Assembly: GCF_021261315.1 (NCBI RefSeq)
Contig: NZ_JAJSAX010000001.1
Span: 1,054,001 to 1,118,000, forward strand
Length of the DNA stretch: 64,000 bases
Reading direction: 5' to 3'
Origin: Epilithonimonas sp. JDS
GTDB lineage: Bacteria; Bacteroidota; Bacteroidia; Flavobacteriales; Weeksellaceae
The position numbers and the translations under genes are program-made. Below, piece by piece: positions 61,410 to 64,000 of the stretch. Every line of letters begins with the position of its first letter. Position 1 is the first letter of the stretch. Under the pieces are notes generated by a model. That model had not been told where the DNA came from and did not search any database. It saw only the letters and a program-made list of their open reading frames with translations.

Positions 61410-64000
61410 ATGAAATACTTAAAATTATCAGGTCTAGAACCTCTAATTATAACGCCAGAATCCAACTTTATCAATGTTGGGGAAAGAACCAATGTGGCCG
61501 GTTCCAAAAAATTCCTTCGATTAATCAAGGAAGAAAAATTTTCCGAAGCGCTTGATATTGCCCGTCATCAGGTCGATGGTGGTGCACAAATCCTGGATGT
61601 CAATTTCGATGACGGATTGATTGATGGAAAAGCATCGATGATAAAATTCCTGAACTTAATTGCTTCAGAGCCGGATATTTCCAGAATCCCAATTATGATT
61701 GATTCCTCGAAATGGGAAATCTTGGAAGCTGGATTACAGGTTGTTCAAGGAAAAGCCGTGGTTAATTCCATCAGCTTAAAAGAAGGAGAAGAAGAGTTTA
61801 TCAAACACGCCAGAGCAATCAAACGTTATGGCGCCGCGGTGATTGTAATGGCTTTTGATGAGGTTGGGCAAGCTGATAATTTTGAGAGAAGGTTGGAAAT
61901 TACCAAACGTTCTTACGACATTTTGGTCAATCAACTGGATTTTCCGGCAGAAGATATTATTTTCGATTTAAATATTTTCCCTGTTGCAACAGGAATGGAA
62001 GAACACCGCAGAAACGCCATTGATTTCATCGAGGCGACGCGTTGGGTTCGAACCAATCTTCCTTATGCATCGGTTAGTGGTGGCGTTTCCAACGTTTCAT
62101 TTTCTTTCCGAGGAAATGATTCTGTGCGTGAAGCGATGCATTCGGTTTTCCTTTACCACGCGATAAAAGCGGGAATGAATATGGGAATCGTAAACCCGAC
62201 GATGTTGGAAGTGTATGACGAAATTCCTAAAGAACTTCTGGAATTGGTCGAGGACGTGATGCTCGATAGAAAAGACGACGCAACCGAAAGATTGTTGGAC
62301 TATTCCGAAAGAGTAAAATCTACCAAAAAAGAAAAAGCCGAAGATTTGGCTTGGCGAGAAATGCCTTTGCAAGATAGAATCACGCATTCCTTAGTCAAAG
62401 GACTTGACCGTTTCATTGAGGAAGATACTGAAGAAGCGAGATTGCAGGCAGAAAAACCACTTCACGTCATCGAAGTTAATCTAATGACAGGAATGGGCGT
62501 TGTCGGCGACCTTTTCGGAAGTGGGAAAATGTTCTTGCCTCAAGTTGTAAAATCAGCGAGAGTAATGAAAAAAGCTGTCGCTTATCTTCAACCTTTTATC
62601 GAAGCTGAAAAAGACGGAACTAGACCAGCGAACGGAAAAATCCTGATGGCAACAGTAAAAGGCGACGTTCACGACATTGGAAAAAATATTGTGAGTGTGG
62701 TTTTGGGTTGCAACAATTACGACATCGTTGACCTCGGCGTGATGGTTCCTGCAGATAAAATTATTCAAACGGCGATTGATGAAAAAGTGGATATCATTGG
62801 TCTAAGCGGATTGATTACTCCCAGTTTGGACGAGATGGTTCACCTCGCTTCAGAATTGGAAAGACGCAATCTAAGTTTCCCATTATTAATTGGAGGTGCA
62901 ACGACTTCCAAAGCGCACACAGCTGTTAAAATCGCTCCGAAATATGCGAATACAGTTGTTCACGTGAATGATGCTTCCAGAGCTGTTGGCGTTGTGAGTT
63001 CCCTTTTAAATAAAGACAAATCCAGCGTTTATTCTTTGGAATTGAAAAAAGATTACGACGATTTCCGTGAGAAATTCCTGAATCGACAAGTTGATAAAGA
63101 ATATGTTACGATTGATGAAGCGAGAAAACAGAAATTCAAAATAGATTGGGAAAATGAAAATATTCATAAGCCAAATAAATTAGGAATCACCATTATCGAA
63201 GACCAAGATTTAAACGAATTGGTAGAATTTATCGACTGGTCACCGTTTTTCAGAAGCTGGCAATTGTTTGGGAAATTTCCTGATATTTTGACGGACAATG
63301 TGGTTGGCGAGCAAGCGACGATTTTGTTTAATGAAGCCAAAGCAATGCTTAAGAAAATCCTTCAAGAAAAAAGTTTCAAAGCCAAAGGTATTTTCGGAAT
63401 CTTCCCTGCAAATGCGACTGAACGCGATGATATTTTGGTCTATGATGACAATCAAAATGTGATTTCAACTTTCCGAACTTTGAGACAACAACATAAAAAA
63501 TCCGAGGGCAAAGAATATTTCGCTTTGTCAGATTTTATTGCGCCTGAAAATTCTGGAAAAAAAGATTATATCGGTGTTTTCTGTGTTTGTACAGGTTTTG
63601 GTGCGGATGAATTGGCGAAGGAATACGAAGATAAAATGGACGATTACAACGCGATTATGGTAAAAGCTTTGGCAGACCGTTTTGCAGAAGCGTTCGCAGA
63701 ATATCTTCACAAAAAAGTCAGAACAGAATATTGGGGTTACTCAGAAAATGAAACTTTGACCAATGACGATTTGATTAAAGAAAAATATTTGGGAATTCGT
63801 CCAGCTCCAGGTTATCCGGCTTGTCCCGACCATTTGGATAAATTGACGATTTGGGATTTGCTTAAAGTTGACGAGAAAATCGGAGTGACTTTAACCGAAA
63901 GTTTAGCAATGTGGCCAACCGCAGCTGTTTCTGGTTATTATTTTGGTAATGAAAAATCAAAATATTTCGGCGTTGGAAAGATTGATGAAGACCAATTGAA
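61410..64000 (+). CDS. metH: Methionine synthase, folate/B12/SAM half, 3' truncated
   Basis: Second part of cobalamin-dependent methionine synthase; the frame is open to the window end (863 codons). Domains: pterin-binding (about residues 15-280, [27 protein letters not shown]-like [15 protein letters not shown]), B12 cap helices (about 320-400), and a Rossmann B12 domain with [11 protein letters not shown], axial His421. The [11 protein letters not shown] and GGATTS segments follow. The reactivation domain with [12 protein letters not shown] is at about residue 797. ATG at 61410. The enzyme lacks its homocysteine module, which is the preceding gene. Confidence 0.95.
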   Translation, partial: MKYLKLSGLEPLIITPESNFINVGERTNVAGSKKFLRLIKEEKFSEALDIARHQVDGGAQILDVNFDDGLIDGKASMIKFLNLIASEPDISRIPIMIDSSKWEILEAGLQVVQGKAVVNSISLKEGEEEFIKHARAIKRYGAAVIVMAFDEVGQADNFERRLEITKRSYDILVNQLDFPAEDIIFDLNIFPVATGMEEHRRNAIDFIEATRWVRTNLPYASVSGGVSNVSFSFRGNDSVREAMHSVFLYHAIKAGMNMGIVNPTMLEVYDEIPKELLELVEDVMLDRKDDATERLLDYSERVKSTKKEKAEDLAWREMPLQDRITHSLVKGLDRFIEEDTEEARLQAEKPLHVIEVNLMTGMGVVGDLFGSGKMFLPQVVKSARVMKKAVAYLQPFIEAEKDGTRPANGKILMATVKGDVHDIGKNIVSVVLGCNNYDIVDLGVMVPADKIIQTAIDEKVDIIGLSGLITPSLDEMVHLASELERRNLSFPLLIGGATTSKAHTAVKIAPKYANTVVHVNDASRAVGVVSSLLNKDKSSVYSLELKKDYDDFREKFLNRQVDKEYVTIDEARKQKFKIDWENENIHKPNKLGITIIEDQDLNELVEFIDWSPFFRSWQLFGKFPDILTDNVVGEQATILFNEAKAMLKKILQEKSFKAKGIFGIFPANATERDDILVYDDNQNVISTFRTLRQQHKKSEGKEYFALSDFIAPENSGKKDYIGVFCVCTGFGADELAKEYEDKMDDYNAIMVKALADRFAEAFAEYLHKKVRTEYWGYSENETLTNDDLIKEKYLGIRPAPGYPACPDHLDKLTIWDLLKVDEKIGVTLTESLAMWPTAAVSGYYFGNEKSKYFGVGKIDEDQL

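Noticed and set aside
1-64000. tRNA, rRNA or CRISPR arrays
   Set aside because: I read the intergenic gaps for CCA-type arms, T-loop strings and short regular repeats and saw none. A tRNA inside a coding gene cannot be excluded by eye.

Overview
The window is about 64 kb of a low-GC chromosome from a flavobacterium of the Weeksellaceae, most likely Chryseobacterium or a close relative. This is inferred from several features. There are type IX secretion sorting tails ending in KKFIKN. There are GLPGLI-family proteins, ELWxxDGT repeats, a T9SS plug-type protein, a RDD/SpoIIM/DUF4129/DUF4350/MoxR/DUF58 cluster and a split MetH. Several promoters match the Bacteroidetes pattern TTG-N19-21-TAnnTTTG, and purine-rich Shine-Dalgarno sites are almost absent. 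I saw no rRNA, tRNA, CRISPR array, phage or insertion sequence with a transposase.

Layout. 1-6.5 kb: translation and envelope genes on the + strand (3' part of ileS, a DksA/TraR-type protein, two small genes, lspA, a SanA-like protein, trpS). 6.6-11.4 kb: mainly - strand (HAD phosphatase, ECF sigma factor, secreted protein, metK with a structured leader, oxyR), with oxyR divergent from katA. 13-21 kb: two T9SS cargo proteins, recJ, a metallo-beta-lactamase-fold hydrolase, the T9SS plug-type protein, a membrane protein and an acetyltransferase. 21-29 kb: rho, an M28 peptidase, an ABC exporter, a CsaA-like protein, and a TPR protein beside a small HExxH protein. 29-34.5 kb: a suf Fe-S operon (sufA-like, sufB, sufC, sufD) interrupted by a four-helix-bundle gene and a VapBC-type toxin-antitoxin pair. 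34.6-45 kb: two GLPGLI proteins, a repeat-rich TPR protein, lptE, a sigma-54-type activator, miaB and small TonB-C-like secreted proteins. 45-51.6 kb: the MoxR/DUF58 cluster, again interrupted by a four-helix-bundle gene. 51.7-56 kb: an OsmC protein, a large glucosidase and a glucose-dehydrogenase-like SDR. 56-64 kb: a methionine operon (metX, a homoserine dehydrogenase with ACT-like N-terminus, metZ-like, metH in two genes) behind a SAM-I riboswitch.

How parts work together. S-adenosylmethionine probably controls both ends of methionine metabolism here: a clear SAM-I aptamer before metX, and a leader resembling SAM-II before metK. OxyR keeps both redox cysteines and sits divergent to the catalase. 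LspA, LptE, the plug-type protein and the sorting-tail proteins belong to envelope biogenesis and secretion.

Most unusual. Two four-helix-bundle (S23/Avd-type) genes sit in the gaps of otherwise conserved operons. Each is tightly bounded by inverted repeats built from short iterated AT-rich units; at the first copy the repeat is a perfect 16-bp pair touching the start and stop codons. Two more inverted-repeat loci of the same style without the gene lie between the metH halves and near 55 kb. Together they suggest a small, possibly undescribed cassette. Two further repeat families show compensatory base changes between copies, which indicates conserved RNA or DNA hairpins.
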